Shown: positions 33,705 through 42,894, counted from the first letter of the stretch. The stretch: 64,000 nucleotides of DNA from Miltoncostaea sp050249835 (GCA_050249835.1 JBFWPT010000005.1:45195-109194); one strand, 5' to 3'. Numbers and translations: made by a program. Notes: generated by a model from the sequence alone, not told the origin.

Positions 33705-34220
33705 TTAGTCGCTGAGGGCGGCGACCAGTTCCCGGCAGAAGTCGGGGATGTCCGCCACGACACGGCCCCAGACGAGCTGCCCGTCGCGGAACGCGGGCTC
33801 GTCCACCCACTCGGCGCCCACGTTCACCAGGTCGTCCTTGATGCCCAGGGACCCGGTGGCGCGCGCGCCGACGATGCCGGCGGAGATCGCGACGCTGCCG
33901 CCGTGGCAGATGATCCCCACGATCTTCCCGGCGCCGTGGACGGCGCGCACCAGCTCGAGGATCGCCGGGTCGCGGCGCATCTTGTCCGGCGCCCAGCCGC
34001 CCGGGATGACCAGGCCGTCCAGGGTCGCCGCGTCGACCGCGTCCGCGGTCGTCTCGGCGCGCACCGCCAGGCCGTTCTTGCCGTGATGGGGGTCGGTGTC
34101 CGACCCCACGGTGACGACCGTGGCGCCCTCCTCCTGGAGGCGCATCAGAGTGACCCAGAACTCCAGGTCCTCGACGCCCTCGGCGACGAGGACGGCGTAC
34201 GTACGTCCGCTCAGCCTCAT
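33705..34220 (-). CDS. DJ-1/PfpI family protein
   Basis: 171 residues of class I glutamine-amidotransferase-like fold. The nucleophile elbow holds C105-H106 (GIICHGG), and E14 in VAEGVED is the conserved acidic partner. GLVIPGGWAPDKMRRD matches PfpI/YhbO-type proteins, which act as glyoxalases, deglycases or stress proteins; which one applies here cannot be told. ATG start. It is the last gene of a minus-strand group. Confidence 0.9.
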   Translation of the reverse strand: MRLSGRTYAVLVAEGVEDLEFWVTLMRLQEEGATVVTVGSDTDPHHGKNGLAVRAETTADAVDAATLDGLVIPGGWAPDKMRRDPAILELVRAVHGAGKIVGIICHGGSVAISAGIVGARATGSLGIKDDLVNVGAEWVDEPAFRDGQLVWGRVVADIPDFCRELVAALSD

Positions 34221-34276
34221 GGGCCGAGTGTACGACCCCCCGGGGTGCTCACGCCCGGGGGGCCGAGGGACTCGGC

Positions 34277-34552
34277 CTACCGCGCCCGGAGGCTCTCGGC
34301 CTCGGCGGCCGCGGCGTCGTCCTGGGCGGTGCGCGCCCGCCCGTTCAGCACCTGGGAGAGGCGCAGCGCGCCGTCCAGGAGCTCACGGTTGGTGGAGGGG
34401 TGCTCGGGGATGACGCCGATGGTGGCGGCGAGCTCGCGGTGCCAGCGCTGCATCTCGGTGCTCGGCCGGCGATCCGGGTCGACCCGGACCATGTCCAGGA
34501 CGAGAGCCATGAACCCCCGCAGCGTGGCCCGTGGGTCGGGTCCCTGCGTCAT
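34277..34552 (-). CDS. Small hypothetical protein
   Basis: 91 residues, mostly helical in appearance, no membrane segment, no cysteine. Features: FMALVLDMVRVDPDRRPSTEMQRWHREL and NRELLDGALRLSQVLNGR, with an Ala-rich end. I do not recognise it. It lies in the same direction as the PfpI gene and the kinase-like gene, with gaps of 56 and 59 bases. Codon usage looks normal for the window. Confidence 0.55.
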   Translation of the reverse strand: MTQGPDPRATLRGFMALVLDMVRVDPDRRPSTEMQRWHRELAATIGVIPEHPSTNRELLDGALRLSQVLNGRARTAQDDAAAAEAESLRAR

Positions 34553-34611
34553 CTACGAGCCTCCTTGCTCGACGGGACGGGTATGAGCGGGACGATCCGT
34601 GTCCCGCACAA

Positions 34612-35586
34612 TCAGGTCGGCGCGCCGCCCCCCGACTTGAGCCCCGCGCCGCCCCGCGGATCCACGACGCGCAGCAGCGGGCCCTCGGTCACGCGCACCT
34701 CGCGGTGGCGTCCGAGCGGCTCCCCGTCCGCCTGCACGGCGGCGGGCAGGTCGGACCCGATGACGATGCCGTGCGGCGCGGGCCCGCCCGCGAGCGCGCC
34801 GCCCTCGCGCACCGGCAGGTCCCGGCCGCGGAGCGCCCGCCAGCCGATGTGGGCCAGCTCGTGGGGGCGCATGCGCGTCAGGGCGATCCAGGCCAGGCCG
34901 CCGTCGAAGGCCGCGCCGGGGACGAGGTCCAGGGGGCGGCGCCCGAGGTAGGTGTACGGGGTGCCGGACGCGACGAGCACGGCCATGGCGCCCTCGACCG
35001 GCTCCACGCCCTCGCCGCTCACGCGCAGGCGCGGCGCCCGCCCGGCGCGCGCCGCCGCGATCGCGGTGCCCGCCGCGAACCCGGCATGGCGCAGCCGGTG
35101 CTTCGTCCGCGGCCGCGCCTCGATCCACTCGACCGTGGCCGCGTCGATGCCCACGCCGGTGTTGATGGCGAAGACCCGGTCCAGGCCGTCGTCGCCGGAG
35201 ACCCGGCCGAGGCGCGCCTCCCGGACCTCCCCCGACGCCAGCGCGGCCTTCAGGGCCTCGAGCGCCCGGCCGAGGTGGTTGGGCCAGCCGAGGGCGCGTG
35301 CGAAGACGTTGGCGTTGCCCCCCGGCAGGGGGGCCATGGCGACGGGCCCGCCGGCCAGCGCGCCGGCCACGTCGGCGGCGGTGCCGTCGCCCCCGAGGGT
35401 CACGACCACGAGGGCACCCGCGCCGGCCGCCTCCCGCGCCAGCCGCCGCGCGTCGCCCGGGCCGCGGGTCGTCTCGGCCGACACAAGCCCGAGCGGGCCG
35501 AGGGCGTGGACCACCTCGGCGCGCAGGGTCCGCCCCGCCTTGGTGGCGGCGGGGTTCATGACGAGCGCGATCGGCCCGTGGGTCAC
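34612..35586 (-). CDS. Diacylglycerol/sphingosine kinase-like protein
   Basis: 324 residues. The DAGK catalytic loop VVTLGGDGTAADVAGAL is at about 62-78, with ALVMNPAATKAGR at the N-terminus and PLPGGNANVFARALG replacing the usual GTxNDFAR. The C-terminal half is the beta-sandwich of YegS/DagK-type lipid kinases. It probably phosphorylates diacylglycerol or a related lipid at the membrane surface. Starts at GTG 35586 in a GTGA overlap with the hydrolase gene. Confidence 0.85.
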   Translation of the reverse strand: MTHGPIALVMNPAATKAGRTLRAEVVHALGPLGLVSAETTRGPGDARRLAREAAGAGALVVVTLGGDGTAADVAGALAGGPVAMAPLPGGNANVFARALGWPNHLGRALEALKAALASGEVREARLGRVSGDDGLDRVFAINTGVGIDAATVEWIEARPRTKHRLRHAGFAAGTAIAAARAGRAPRLRVSGEGVEPVEGAMAVLVASGTPYTYLGRRPLDLVPGAAFDGGLAWIALTRMRPHELAHIGWRALRGRDLPVREGGALAGGPAPHGIVIGSDLPAAVQADGEPLGRHREVRVTEGPLLRVVDPRGGAGLKSGGGAPT

Positions 35587-36290
35587 GCGCCGTCCAGGGT
35601 CAGCTCCAGCCGCGCCAGGTAGGCGCCGAGGAGCAGGTTGACCGTCACGTCGAACTCGGCGTGGACGAGGTGGCGCGCGCCGGGCACCACGACCAGGCGG
35701 CCCATGGGGAGCGCCCGGGCGAGGGCCTCGTTGTGGTGGAGCGGCGTGAAGGGATCGTCGTCGCCGCAGATCACCAGGACGGGGACGCGGATCCCGGCCG
35801 CGGTGTCCCGCAGGTCCACCGACCGGCACGCGGCGTAGTCGGCGGCGAGCGTGTCCGGCCCGCAGGCGTCGAGCACCGCGCGGGCCGTGGTGGTCATCGC
35901 CGCGCCCGGGTCGGCGAACGAGCCCTCCACCAGCCGGGCCGCCTCCGCGGCGAAGTCGTCCCGGGCCCGCGCCACCGTCGTGTCCGGCACGGGCAGGCGC
36001 AGGCCGCTCGCGACGACCACGACGCCGTCGGCCAGCTCCGGCCGCGTCCGGGCCACCTCCAGCGCGACCGCCCCGCCCAGCGAGTGCCCCACCAGGGCCC
36101 GGGGGCCGGGGACCGAGGCGACCCCGGCCGCCACGGCCTCGGCGAGCGCGGACAGGGTCGTGAGCGGGGCCCCGTCCGGGTGCCCGGGCAGGTCGACCGC
36201 GACGGCCCCCGCCAGCACGGCGGTCTGGGCGGCCCACAGCCGGTGGTCCCCGCCGGAGCCGTGGATGAGGATGGGCCGCGGGGCGCTCAT
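35583..36290 (-). CDS. Alpha/beta-fold hydrolase
   Basis: 235 residues. HGSGGDHRLW forms the oxyanion strand-loop, the nucleophile elbow is GHSLGG, the acid is in CGDDDPF, and the catalytic His in GARHLVHAEF. It has the short cap of general esterase or lipase-like hydrolases; substrate unknown. ATG 36290 is chosen because the open frame beyond it leaves the fold. The coupling to a lipid-kinase-like gene hints at lipid metabolism. Confidence 0.85.
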   Translation of the reverse strand: MSAPRPILIHGSGGDHRLWAAQTAVLAGAVAVDLPGHPDGAPLTTLSALAEAVAAGVASVPGPRALVGHSLGGAVALEVARTRPELADGVVVVASGLRLPVPDTTVARARDDFAAEAARLVEGSFADPGAAMTTTARAVLDACGPDTLAADYAACRSVDLRDTAAGIRVPVLVICGDDDPFTPLHHNEALARALPMGRLVVVPGARHLVHAEFDVTVNLLLGAYLARLELTLDGA

Positions 36291-36341
36291 CGGCCGATCG
36301 TAGTGGCCGCCGGGCGCGGCGGGTGGCGACGACCCCTCTGG

Positions 36342-36347
36342 TACCCT
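36342..36347 (+). promoter_or_regulatory. Leaderless -10 of the HAD-ileS operon
   Basis: TACCCT ends seven bases before GTG 36355. The gap to the divergent hydrolase gene is only 64 bases. Confidence 0.4.
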
Positions 36348-36354
36348 CGGGCCG

Positions 36355-37014
36355 GTGGAGAAGCTGCTCATAGCCTGCGATTTCGACGGCACGATCACCC
36401 GGCACGACACGCTCCACCTGATCGTCGAGGAGTTCGGCACCCGGGGGCTGTGGGCGGCGATCGAGCCGCGGCTGCGCGCCGGCGAGGTGACGCTGGAGCA
36501 GGCGATGCAGGAGGAGTTCGCCTCGGTGCGGGCCACCCCGGAGCAGGTGCGCGACCTCGTGCTGCGCGAGGCGGGCCTGCGCGCCGGCTTCCCGGAGCTC
36601 GTCGCCTGGGCCGAGGGCAACGGCCACCGCCTCGTCGTGTTCTCGTCGGGCTTCCGCTCCGTCATCGAGGCCGCCCTCGATCACTGGGGCCTCGGGCACC
36701 TGCGCGTGGAGAGCCACGAGGCCGTCTTCACGCCGGACGGCTGCCGCCTGGTGTGGAGCGACCGGGGCGAGGTGTGCGGCGAGTGCGGGCGGCGGTGCAA
36801 GCGCCACGACCTCCGCGCCCACCGGGACGGGGACGGCCTCGTCTACGTGGGCGACGGCATCTCGGACCGCTGCGGCGCGCGCCTCGCCGACCTGGTGTTC
36901 GCCCGGGCCGACCTCGCCCGCGACCTCACGATCGACGGCGTGCCCTTCGTCCCCTTCGAGGACTTCACCGAGGTCCGGCGGCACCTCGAGTCCACGGCGC
37001 AGATCGCCGCGTGA
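36355..37014 (+). CDS. HAD-IB phosphatase, MtnX-like
   Basis: 219 residues. Motif I is CDFDGTITRHDT, motif II FSSGF, motif III K149, motif IV VYVGDGISDRC. A cysteine-rich segment, C130 then C141, C144 and C148, comes just before the motif III lysine and could bind zinc. The arrangement resembles MtnX/PHOSPHO1-type phosphatases, but no methionine-salvage genes are nearby, so the substrate is open. GTG start with a TACCCT box in front. Its stop overlaps the ileS start by GTGA. Confidence 0.82.
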   Translation: MEKLLIACDFDGTITRHDTLHLIVEEFGTRGLWAAIEPRLRAGEVTLEQAMQEEFASVRATPEQVRDLVLREAGLRAGFPELVAWAEGNGHRLVVFSSGFRSVIEAALDHWGLGHLRVESHEAVFTPDGCRLVWSDRGEVCGECGRRCKRHDLRAHRDGDGLVYVGDGISDRCGARLADLVFARADLARDLTIDGVPFVPFEDFTEVRRHLESTAQIAA

Positions 37015-40000
37015 CCGGCCGGTGGAGGGAGGTCCCCCCGGCCTCGGCCTGGGGGGCGATGGAGGAGCGCGTGCTCGCCTTCTGGCGCGAGCGCCGCATC
37101 TTCGACCGCAGCCTCGAGGAGCGCGCGGGCGCCGAGCCGTGGGTCTTCTACGAGGGCCCGCCGACGGCCAACGGCCGGCCCGGCTCCCACCACGTCCTCT
37201 CGCGGGTGTTCAAGGACATCTTCCCGCGCTTCCAGACCATGCGCGGCCGGTTCGTGGACCGCCGCGGCGGCTGGGACTGCCACGGCCTGCCGGTCGAGCT
37301 CGAGGTGGAGAAGCGTCTCGGCATCTCCGGCAAGCCGCAGATCGAGGCGTACGGCATCGCCGAGTTCAACGCGCTCTGCCGCGAGTCCGTCCTCACCTAC
37401 CTGGACGAGTGGGAGCGGCTCACGGAGCGGATCGGCTTCTGGATCGACACCGACCGCGCCTACCGCACGATGGACACGGACTACATCGAGTCCGTCTGGT
37501 GGAGCCTCGCCGAGCTGTTCGAGCGCGGGATGCTCTACCAGAGCGACAAGGTGGTCCCGTACTGCCCGCGCTGCGGCACCGCCCTCTCCAGCCACGAGGT
37601 CGCGCAGGGCTACCGGGAGGTGGACGACCCGTCCGCCTACGTGCGGTTCCCGCTGCGCGACGGCGAGGGCTCCCTGCTCGTCTGGACGACCACCCCGTGG
37701 ACCCTGCCGGCCAACCAGGCCGCCGCCGTCCACGCCGACGTGGTCTACGCCGTCGCCGAGGCCGGCGGCGAGCGCCTCGTGCTGGCCGAGCCGCTGGTGG
37801 AGCGCGTGCTGGGCGAGGAGGCCCGGGTGGTGGAGCGCATCCCGGGCGCCGACCTGGTCGGCCGCGAGTACGCGCCGCCGTTCCCGTTCCTGCCGGGTGC
37901 CCACCGGGTCGTGGACGCCGACTTCGTCACGACCGAGGACGGCACCGGCATCGTCCACATCGCCCCGGCCTTCGGCGAGGACGACATGCGCGCCGGGAAG
38001 GCCCACGGCCTCGACGCCCCCAACCCGGTCGGGCCCGACGGGCGGTTCACCGAGGCCGCCGGGCCCTGGGCCGGGCGGCTCGTGAAGGAGGCCGACCCGG
38101 ACCTCATCGAGGACCTCGCCGCGCGCGGCCTGCTGCTGCGCTCCGACGTCCACCGGCACTCCTACCCGCACTGCTGGCGCTGCGGGACGCCCCTCCTCTA
38201 CTACGCGAAGCCCTCCTGGTACATCCGCACGACCGCGGTCAAGGACCGGATGATCGCCCTCAACGCGGAGATCGGCTGGCACCCCGAGCGTGTGCGCGAC
38301 GGCCGCTTCGGCCGCTGGCTGGAGGGCAACGTCGACTGGGCCATCTCGCGGGACCGCTACTGGGGCACGCCCCTGCCCCTCTGGCGGTGCGAGGCCTGCG
38401 ACCGGGTGGAGGCCGTCGGGTCGTTCGCGGCCCTCGCCGAGCGCGCCGGGGCGCCCCTGGCGGAGCCCTTCGACCCGCACCGGCCGTTCGTGGACGACGT
38501 GGTCCTCACCTGCTCCTGCGGCGGCGCGATGCACCGCGAGCCCGAGGTCATCGACGTCTGGTACGACAGCGGCGCGATGCCGTTCGCGCAGGAGCACCAC
38601 CCCTTCGCGACCGGCGGCGACCTCACCGGCCGCCTGCCCGCCGACTTCATCTGCGAGGCCCTCGACCAGACGCGCGGCTGGTTCTACTCGCTGCTCGCCG
38701 AGGCGACGCTGGTCTTCGACGACACGGCCTACCGCAACGTGGTCTGCCTCGGGCTCATCCTGGACGGCGAGGGCCAGAAGATGAGCAAGAGCCGCGGCAA
38801 CGTCATCGAGCCGTGGACGGTGCTCGACCGCCAGGGGGCCGACGCGTTCCGCTGGTACCTGCTCACCGCGCAGAGCCCCTGGGACTCGTTCCGCTTCAGC
38901 CTGGAGGCGGTCGACGAGGCCATGCGCCGCTTCCTGCTGACGGTGTGGAACACGTTCGCGTTCCTCGTCACCTACGCGGCCCTGCCCGACGGCTGGACGC
39001 CCGGCGGCCCGGAACCGGACCCGGCGTCGCTGCGGCCCGTGGACCGCTGGATCCTGAGCCGCCTGGACGCGACGGTGGCCGAGGTCACCGAGCGCATGGA
39101 GGGCTTCGACGCGACCGGCGCCGGCCGGGCGCTGGAGGCGATGGTCGACGACCTGAGCAACTGGTACGTCCGCACGTCGCGGCGGCGCTTCTGGGGCGGC
39201 CGCTCCGGCGACGGGGACGCCGCCGGGCGCGCCGACGCCGACGCGGCGTTCGCCACCCTCCACGAGTGCCTCTCCACCCTGGCGCTCCTCGTCGCGCCGT
39301 TCTGCCCCTTCGTGGCGGAGGAGATCCACGGCACGCTCGTCGCCGCCCACGACCCGGACGCCCCGGAGTCCGTGCACCTCGCCGCCTGGCCGGAGGCGCG
39401 CGGGCGCCACGACCCGGAGCTCGAGGCGTCGATGGCCGACGTGCGCGAGGCGGTCCAGGTGGGCCGCGGCGCGCGGGCCGAGGCGAAGCTCAAGGTGCGC
39501 CAGCCGCTGGCGGAGGCCGTCATCGCCTGCCCGCCGGCCACCGCCGCGCGCATCGGGGCCCTGTCGGACCTGGTTGCCGAGGAGCTCAACGTCCGCGCGG
39601 TCCGCTTCGTGACCGACCCGGGCGAGCTCGTGGACGTCACCCTGAAGCCCAACTACCGGCGCCTCGGCCCCCGTTTCGGCAAGTCGATGCCCGCGGTGGC
39701 CGCGGCGGTGGCCGCGCTGCCGGCGGCCGAGACGGCGCGGGCGCTCGACGGGGGCGGCGGGGTGGAGATCGTCGTGGACGGCGCCTCCGAGGTCCTCGAC
39801 GGCGAGGACCTGCTGCGCGAGGCGCGCCCCACCGAGGGCTACGCCGTCGGCCAGGAGGCCGCGCTGGCGGTGGGCCTCGCCACCGAGATCACCCACGACC
39901 TGCGCCTGGAGGCGCTGGCCCGGGAGGTGGTCCACGCCGTCCAGGGCGCCCGCCGCACCGCCGGGCTGCGGGTGGAGGAGCGGATCGTGCTCCACCTCGA

Positions 40001-40169
40001 CGGCTCGGGCCTCGTGCGCGAGGCGATCGACGCGCACCGGGCGTCCATCGCCGCCGAGACGCTCGCCACCGCGCTGTCGGTGTCCCACGGCGCGCCCTTC
40101 GCGGGCATCGCCCGCGAGGAGCACGTGGTGGACGGGGAGCCGCTCGCGCTGCGGCTCGACCGCTCCTAG
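37011..40169 (+). CDS. ileS: Isoleucyl-tRNA synthetase, type 2 with GSHH motif
   Basis: 1052 residues from GTG 37011. FYEGPPTANGRPG leads to GSHH (58-61), where class I synthetases have HIGH. KMSKS is at 590-594. A CP1 editing domain lies between (WTTTPWTLPANQAA, GTGIVHIAPAFGEDD). Cysteine pairs (CPRCG, CWRCG, CEAC/CSCG) may bind zinc. The long C-terminus and PPTANGRPG wording fit IleRS2, the eukaryote-like and generally mupirocin-resistant type. It charges the tRNA-Ile encoded at 692. The only ileS in the window, so probably the housekeeping enzyme. Confidence 0.96.
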   Translation: MTGRWREVPPASAWGAMEERVLAFWRERRIFDRSLEERAGAEPWVFYEGPPTANGRPGSHHVLSRVFKDIFPRFQTMRGRFVDRRGGWDCHGLPVELEVEKRLGISGKPQIEAYGIAEFNALCRESVLTYLDEWERLTERIGFWIDTDRAYRTMDTDYIESVWWSLAELFERGMLYQSDKVVPYCPRCGTALSSHEVAQGYREVDDPSAYVRFPLRDGEGSLLVWTTTPWTLPANQAAAVHADVVYAVAEAGGERLVLAEPLVERVLGEEARVVERIPGADLVGREYAPPFPFLPGAHRVVDADFVTTEDGTGIVHIAPAFGEDDMRAGKAHGLDAPNPVGPDGRFTEAAGPWAGRLVKEADPDLIEDLAARGLLLRSDVHRHSYPHCWRCGTPLLYYAKPSWYIRTTAVKDRMIALNAEIGWHPERVRDGRFGRWLEGNVDWAISRDRYWGTPLPLWRCEACDRVEAVGSFAALAERAGAPLAEPFDPHRPFVDDVVLTCSCGGAMHREPEVIDVWYDSGAMPFAQEHHPFATGGDLTGRLPADFICEALDQTRGWFYSLLAEATLVFDDTAYRNVVCLGLILDGEGQKMSKSRGNVIEPWTVLDRQGADAFRWYLLTAQSPWDSFRFSLEAVDEAMRRFLLTVWNTFAFLVTYAALPDGWTPGGPEPDPASLRPVDRWILSRLDATVAEVTERMEGFDATGAGRALEAMVDDLSNWYVRTSRRRFWGGRSGDGDAAGRADADAAFATLHECLSTLALLVAPFCPFVAEEIHGTLVAAHDPDAPESVHLAAWPEARGRHDPELEASMADVREAVQVGRGARAEAKLKVRQPLAEAVIACPPATAARIGALSDLVAEELNVRAVRFVTDPGELVDVTLKPNYRRLGPRFGKSMPAVAAAVAALPAAETARALDGGGGVEIVVDGASEVLDGEDLLREARPTEGYAVGQEAALAVGLATEITHDLRLEALAREVVHAVQGARRTAGLRVEERIVLHLDGSGLVREAIDAHRASIAAETLATALSVSHGAPFAGIAREEHVVDGEPLALRLDRS

Positions 40170-40433
40170 CTAGGCGCCGCCGCCGCCCCAGGTCGCGGCG
40201 CGGGCGCTGGACATCACGTCCTCGTCGGCGCGCAGGCGCGGCCAGATGCGCTCCGGGTCCAGGCCGAGGCGCTCGATGATGCCGTCGAGCTCCAGCACCT
40301 TGCGCGGCTCCTCCAGCCGCAGGCCCACGACCTTGCCGTCACCCTTCACCAGGATGACGCCCTCCTCGACGGTCTCGGCGCTCATGTCGGCGAACGGCTG
40401 CACGTTGCCGAGGCGGAAGTAGATGGCGGGCAT
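40170..40433 (-). CDS. Small hypothetical protein, possibly DUF2283-like
   Basis: 87 residues. A strand-rich middle (AIYFRLGN, TVEEGVILVKGDGKVVGLRLEEP) has the layout of DUF2283 proteins, which I suggest only weakly. The end is WGGGGA. ATG 40433 follows GTG-free sequence upstream; the open frame beyond is a shadow. Its stop codon abuts the ileS stop from the other strand. It follows the thioredoxin gene by 11 bases and is probably co-transcribed. Confidence 0.6.
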   Translation of the reverse strand: MPAIYFRLGNVQPFADMSAETVEEGVILVKGDGKVVGLRLEEPRKVLELDGIIERLGLDPERIWPRLRADEDVMSSARAATWGGGGA

Positions 40434-40444
40434 CGGGGCGTCCT

Positions 40445-40789
40445 TCAGTCGGGATGGGCGAGGTGGCCGGCGACGGCGTCCTCGATGGTGCGGGGCGTCA
40501 CGCGGCCGGTGAGGCGGGCGACCGGCGCGCCGCCGTCGAACAGCATGACGGTCGGGAGCTGCAGCACGTCGTAGCGGCCGGCGACGGCCGGCTGGTCGTC
40601 GACGTCGAGGGTCGCCACGTCGACGCGGCCGGCGTAGCGCTCGGCGACCTCGGCCAGGGCGGGCTCCAGCCGGATGCACGGCGCGCACCAGGGGGCCCAG
40701 AAGTCCACGAGCACCGGCCGGCCCGCCCCCAGGACGCGCGCGTCCCAGTCGGCGCCGGTCACCGCCTCCAGGCCCGCCCCGCCGCTCAC
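40445..40789 (-). CDS. Thioredoxin
   Basis: 114 residues. The active site is C35-A-P-C38 in DFWAPWCAPCIRL; most thioredoxins have WCGPC, so the Gly is replaced by Ala. The cis-proline is in LQLPTVMLF and the fold is full-length. No signal peptide, so it acts in the cytoplasm. It starts at GTG 40789 in a GTGA overlap with the L,D-transpeptidase stop. No thioredoxin reductase is nearby. Confidence 0.92.
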   Translation of the reverse strand: MSGGAGLEAVTGADWDARVLGAGRPVLVDFWAPWCAPCIRLEPALAEVAERYAGRVDVATLDVDDQPAVAGRYDVLQLPTVMLFDGGAPVARLTGRVTPRTIEDAVAGHLAHPD

Positions 40790-42393
40790 GCCCGGATCGA
40801 GACCTGCATCCCGAGCGAGACCTGCTCGTAGAGCTCCTCGACGTCCGGGATGTGCATCCGCATGCAGCCGTGGCTCGCGGCGGTCCCGATGGACGAGTCC
40901 GCGTAGGTGCCGTGGATGCCGATCGCCGGGGCGGTGGTGCCGATCCAGCGCGTGCCGAGCGGGTTGCCCGGACCGGGCGGGATGGTGGAGAGCTCCGCGG
41001 CCCACGGGGAGTCCGGCGGGTACCAGGTCGGGTCGACCTGCTTGTCGTTGATCTCGTAGTCGCCGGTCGGCGTGGGGTAGGCGGCCTGGCCGATGGCGAT
41101 GCGGTAGGTCTTCCAGACGCGGCCGTTGCGGATGAGGCGCAGCTTGCGCTGCTCCAGGTTCACGACGATGCGGCCGACCATCGCGGTGCGGGTGCGCTCG
41201 TCGACCACGCCGGTGCGCGGCAGGTCGTAGCGCTTCTGGTACCGCTCGATCGACTTCTGGGTGGTCTTGTCGACCACGCCGGTGAGCTTGGCCTTCTTCG
41301 GGTACACCTTGGCCTCGCGCAGGCGCTGCTGCAGGGCGGTGACGTCCGCGCCCCGGGCGCCGGCGGCGATGTCCACGGCCCCGAACTCGTCGGTGGAGTC
41401 CACGTGGACGACGGTCTTCGTCCGGGCGGTGTTGCCGGCCGCGTCGCGGGCCGTCACGACGATCGCGCTGCGGCCCTGGGGGAGGACCCCGACGGCCATC
41501 GCGAAGCGCCGCCCGTCGACCTCGAGGGCCGCGGTGGTGCCCGAGGCGTCGCCGTAGGCGGCCGCGTACTCGTCGGGGGAGGTGGCGTCCGCGCCGCGCA
41601 CGGTCGCGACCTTCCTGCCGTTGACCGTCGCGGTGAACGTCAGGTTGCGGGGGTCCTCGGAGGCGACGGCGCCCTGGACGACGGGCTCGTCGGTCTCGGT
41701 GATCTGCTGGCCGGCGGCCGGGGAGGAGAGCGCCAGGTCGGGGGCCGTGGTGTCGACGCGGACGGTCCGCGCGCGGCGGGTGGTGTTGCCGGCGGCGTCC
41801 TCGGCGGTGACCGTGGTGCGCACCGCGCCCTCGGGGAGCCGGGCCACGGCCTCCCAGCCGCCCTTCGGCCCGGCGGTCGCGCCGGACTGGCCGCCCTCGA
41901 AGGCGACGGTCACGCGGCTGCCGGGCTCGGCGCGGCCGGTGAACTTGACGGCCCGGCGGGCGCGCAGGTCGCCCTGGCCCGGCGCGGTCACGGCGAGCTT
42001 CGGGGCCGCGGTGTCGACCGCGAAGGCCCACTCGCGCGAGACGGAGCGGGCGAAGACGTTGTCGCTGCTGAAGGAGACGGCCACCGTGTGCTCGCCGTCG
42101 GCCAGCTGCCCGGGTGCCGGCACGACGATCGTGTCGCCGTCGGCGCGGGCCCCGGCGGTCACGTCCTCGCCGTCCACGACGACCTTCAGGTCTCCGAGCC
42201 GGGCGCCGTCGGGGACGGTGAAGGCGATCTCGGGCCGGGCCTGCGACACGGCGCTCCCGGGGGCGGGCACCGGCGCGTCCACGGTGGGACGTTCCATGAG
42301 CTGCCACACGACGAAGGCCGCGGCGGCCACGACGGCCACCGCCACGAGCGCGAGGGTGACGAGGCCACCCCTGCGCGTGCCCAGAACCTGCAC
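40786..42393 (-). CDS. L,D-transpeptidase with Ig-like and peptidoglycan-binding domains
   Basis: 535 residues from GTG 42393, chosen because GGAGG lies five bases upstream and a TAGGGT box 27 bases before it. One membrane segment (GLVTLALVAVAVVAAAAFVVW) anchors the protein outside-facing. About four Ig-like repeats follow, each closing with a 'VVTARDAAGNTA' or 'TAEDAAGNTT' motif, then a PG-binding domain (ADVTALQQRLREAKVY...TQKSIERYQ) and a YkuD domain. Catalytic motif: HGTY ... ASHGCMRM. It makes 3-3 cross-links in, or attaches proteins to, peptidoglycan. Confidence 0.92.
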   Translation of the reverse strand: MQVLGTRRGGLVTLALVAVAVVAAAAFVVWQLMERPTVDAPVPAPGSAVSQARPEIAFTVPDGARLGDLKVVVDGEDVTAGARADGDTIVVPAPGQLADGEHTVAVSFSSDNVFARSVSREWAFAVDTAAPKLAVTAPGQGDLRARRAVKFTGRAEPGSRVTVAFEGGQSGATAGPKGGWEAVARLPEGAVRTTVTAEDAAGNTTRRARTVRVDTTAPDLALSSPAAGQQITETDEPVVQGAVASEDPRNLTFTATVNGRKVATVRGADATSPDEYAAAYGDASGTTAALEVDGRRFAMAVGVLPQGRSAIVVTARDAAGNTARTKTVVHVDSTDEFGAVDIAAGARGADVTALQQRLREAKVYPKKAKLTGVVDKTTQKSIERYQKRYDLPRTGVVDERTRTAMVGRIVVNLEQRKLRLIRNGRVWKTYRIAIGQAAYPTPTGDYEINDKQVDPTWYPPDSPWAAELSTIPPGPGNPLGTRWIGTTAPAIGIHGTYADSSIGTAASHGCMRMHIPDVEELYEQVSLGMQVSIRA

Positions 42394-42419
42394 CTCGACC
42401 TCCGCTCGGACCCCGGCGG

Positions 42420-42425
42420 ACCCTA
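42420..42425 (-). promoter_or_regulatory. -10 of the L,D-transpeptidase operon
   Basis: TAGGGT on the minus strand. It is identical to the dnaN and otsB boxes. It gives a short leader that contains the GGAGG ribosome site of GTG 42393. Confidence 0.4.
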
Positions 42426-42611
42426 GCATCCGCTTCCGCCGTCCCGACCGGGATTCGGCATGGCGAGCGCGGTCCCTGCCGGCGGGGCGCGCGGGGGACG
42501 CCCGCGACCCGTCCACCGGCCCCGGCGCGCAACCCTTCGCAAGTTCCGCGTGGCGGCCTCGCGGTCCTCTTACGGATTGATCACAGTTCGCGTGCGCCCC
42601 CGCTTACAGCC

Positions 42612-42845
42612 GTGGCCGAGATTGCCCGCATGACCGGTGACGAGCGCAACGCCCTGTTGCTCACGGCGCGACTGCTGGAGAGCGGCGTTCCCGCGGCGTT
42701 GCCCGACCCGGTCGGCGAAGGGGGGCACGTCTCCGTCGCGCTGGCGCTGACCGAGCGGCTCCAGCGCGTCGTTGACGGCCCGGAGCACGCGCGTCAGATC
42801 ATCGACTCGCTCCGCTCCGCCGCCCTGGAGCCCGCCGAGGCGTAA
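42612..42845 (+). CDS. Small hypothetical protein
   Basis: 77 residues, apparently helical: TGDERNALLLTARLLE, HVSVALALTERLQRVVDGPEHARQIIDSL. No membrane segment or motif I know. GTG start without a strong ribosome site. It lies in the divergent gap upstream of the L,D-transpeptidase and 62 bases before polX in the same direction. The opposite frame here is also open but looks like a shadow. Confidence 0.5.
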   Translation: MAEIARMTGDERNALLLTARLLESGVPAALPDPVGEGGHVSVALALTERLQRVVDGPEHARQIIDSLRSAALEPAEA

Positions 42846-42894
42846 CCAGGCGCGTCCTCCCCGCGGCGTCGCCGGCGCGGGGAGGAGCTGCGCC

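Noticed and set aside
34612..36984. Long minus-strand open frame of 790 codons
   Set aside because: Only its last 324 codons (lipid-kinase-like gene) have family motifs. The rest runs antisense to the HAD gene and out of frame through the hydrolase gene, as happens in GC-rich DNA with few stops.
35661..37010. Open frame continuing upstream of ileS for 450 codons
   Set aside because: It is antisense to the hydrolase and out of frame with the HAD gene; IleRS homology starts at GTG 37011 with the GTGA overlap.
42570..42788. Minus-strand open frame opposite the 77-residue hypothetical
   Set aside because: No motif, and its start is embedded in the other gene; the plus frame has a more protein-like composition, though neither is certain.
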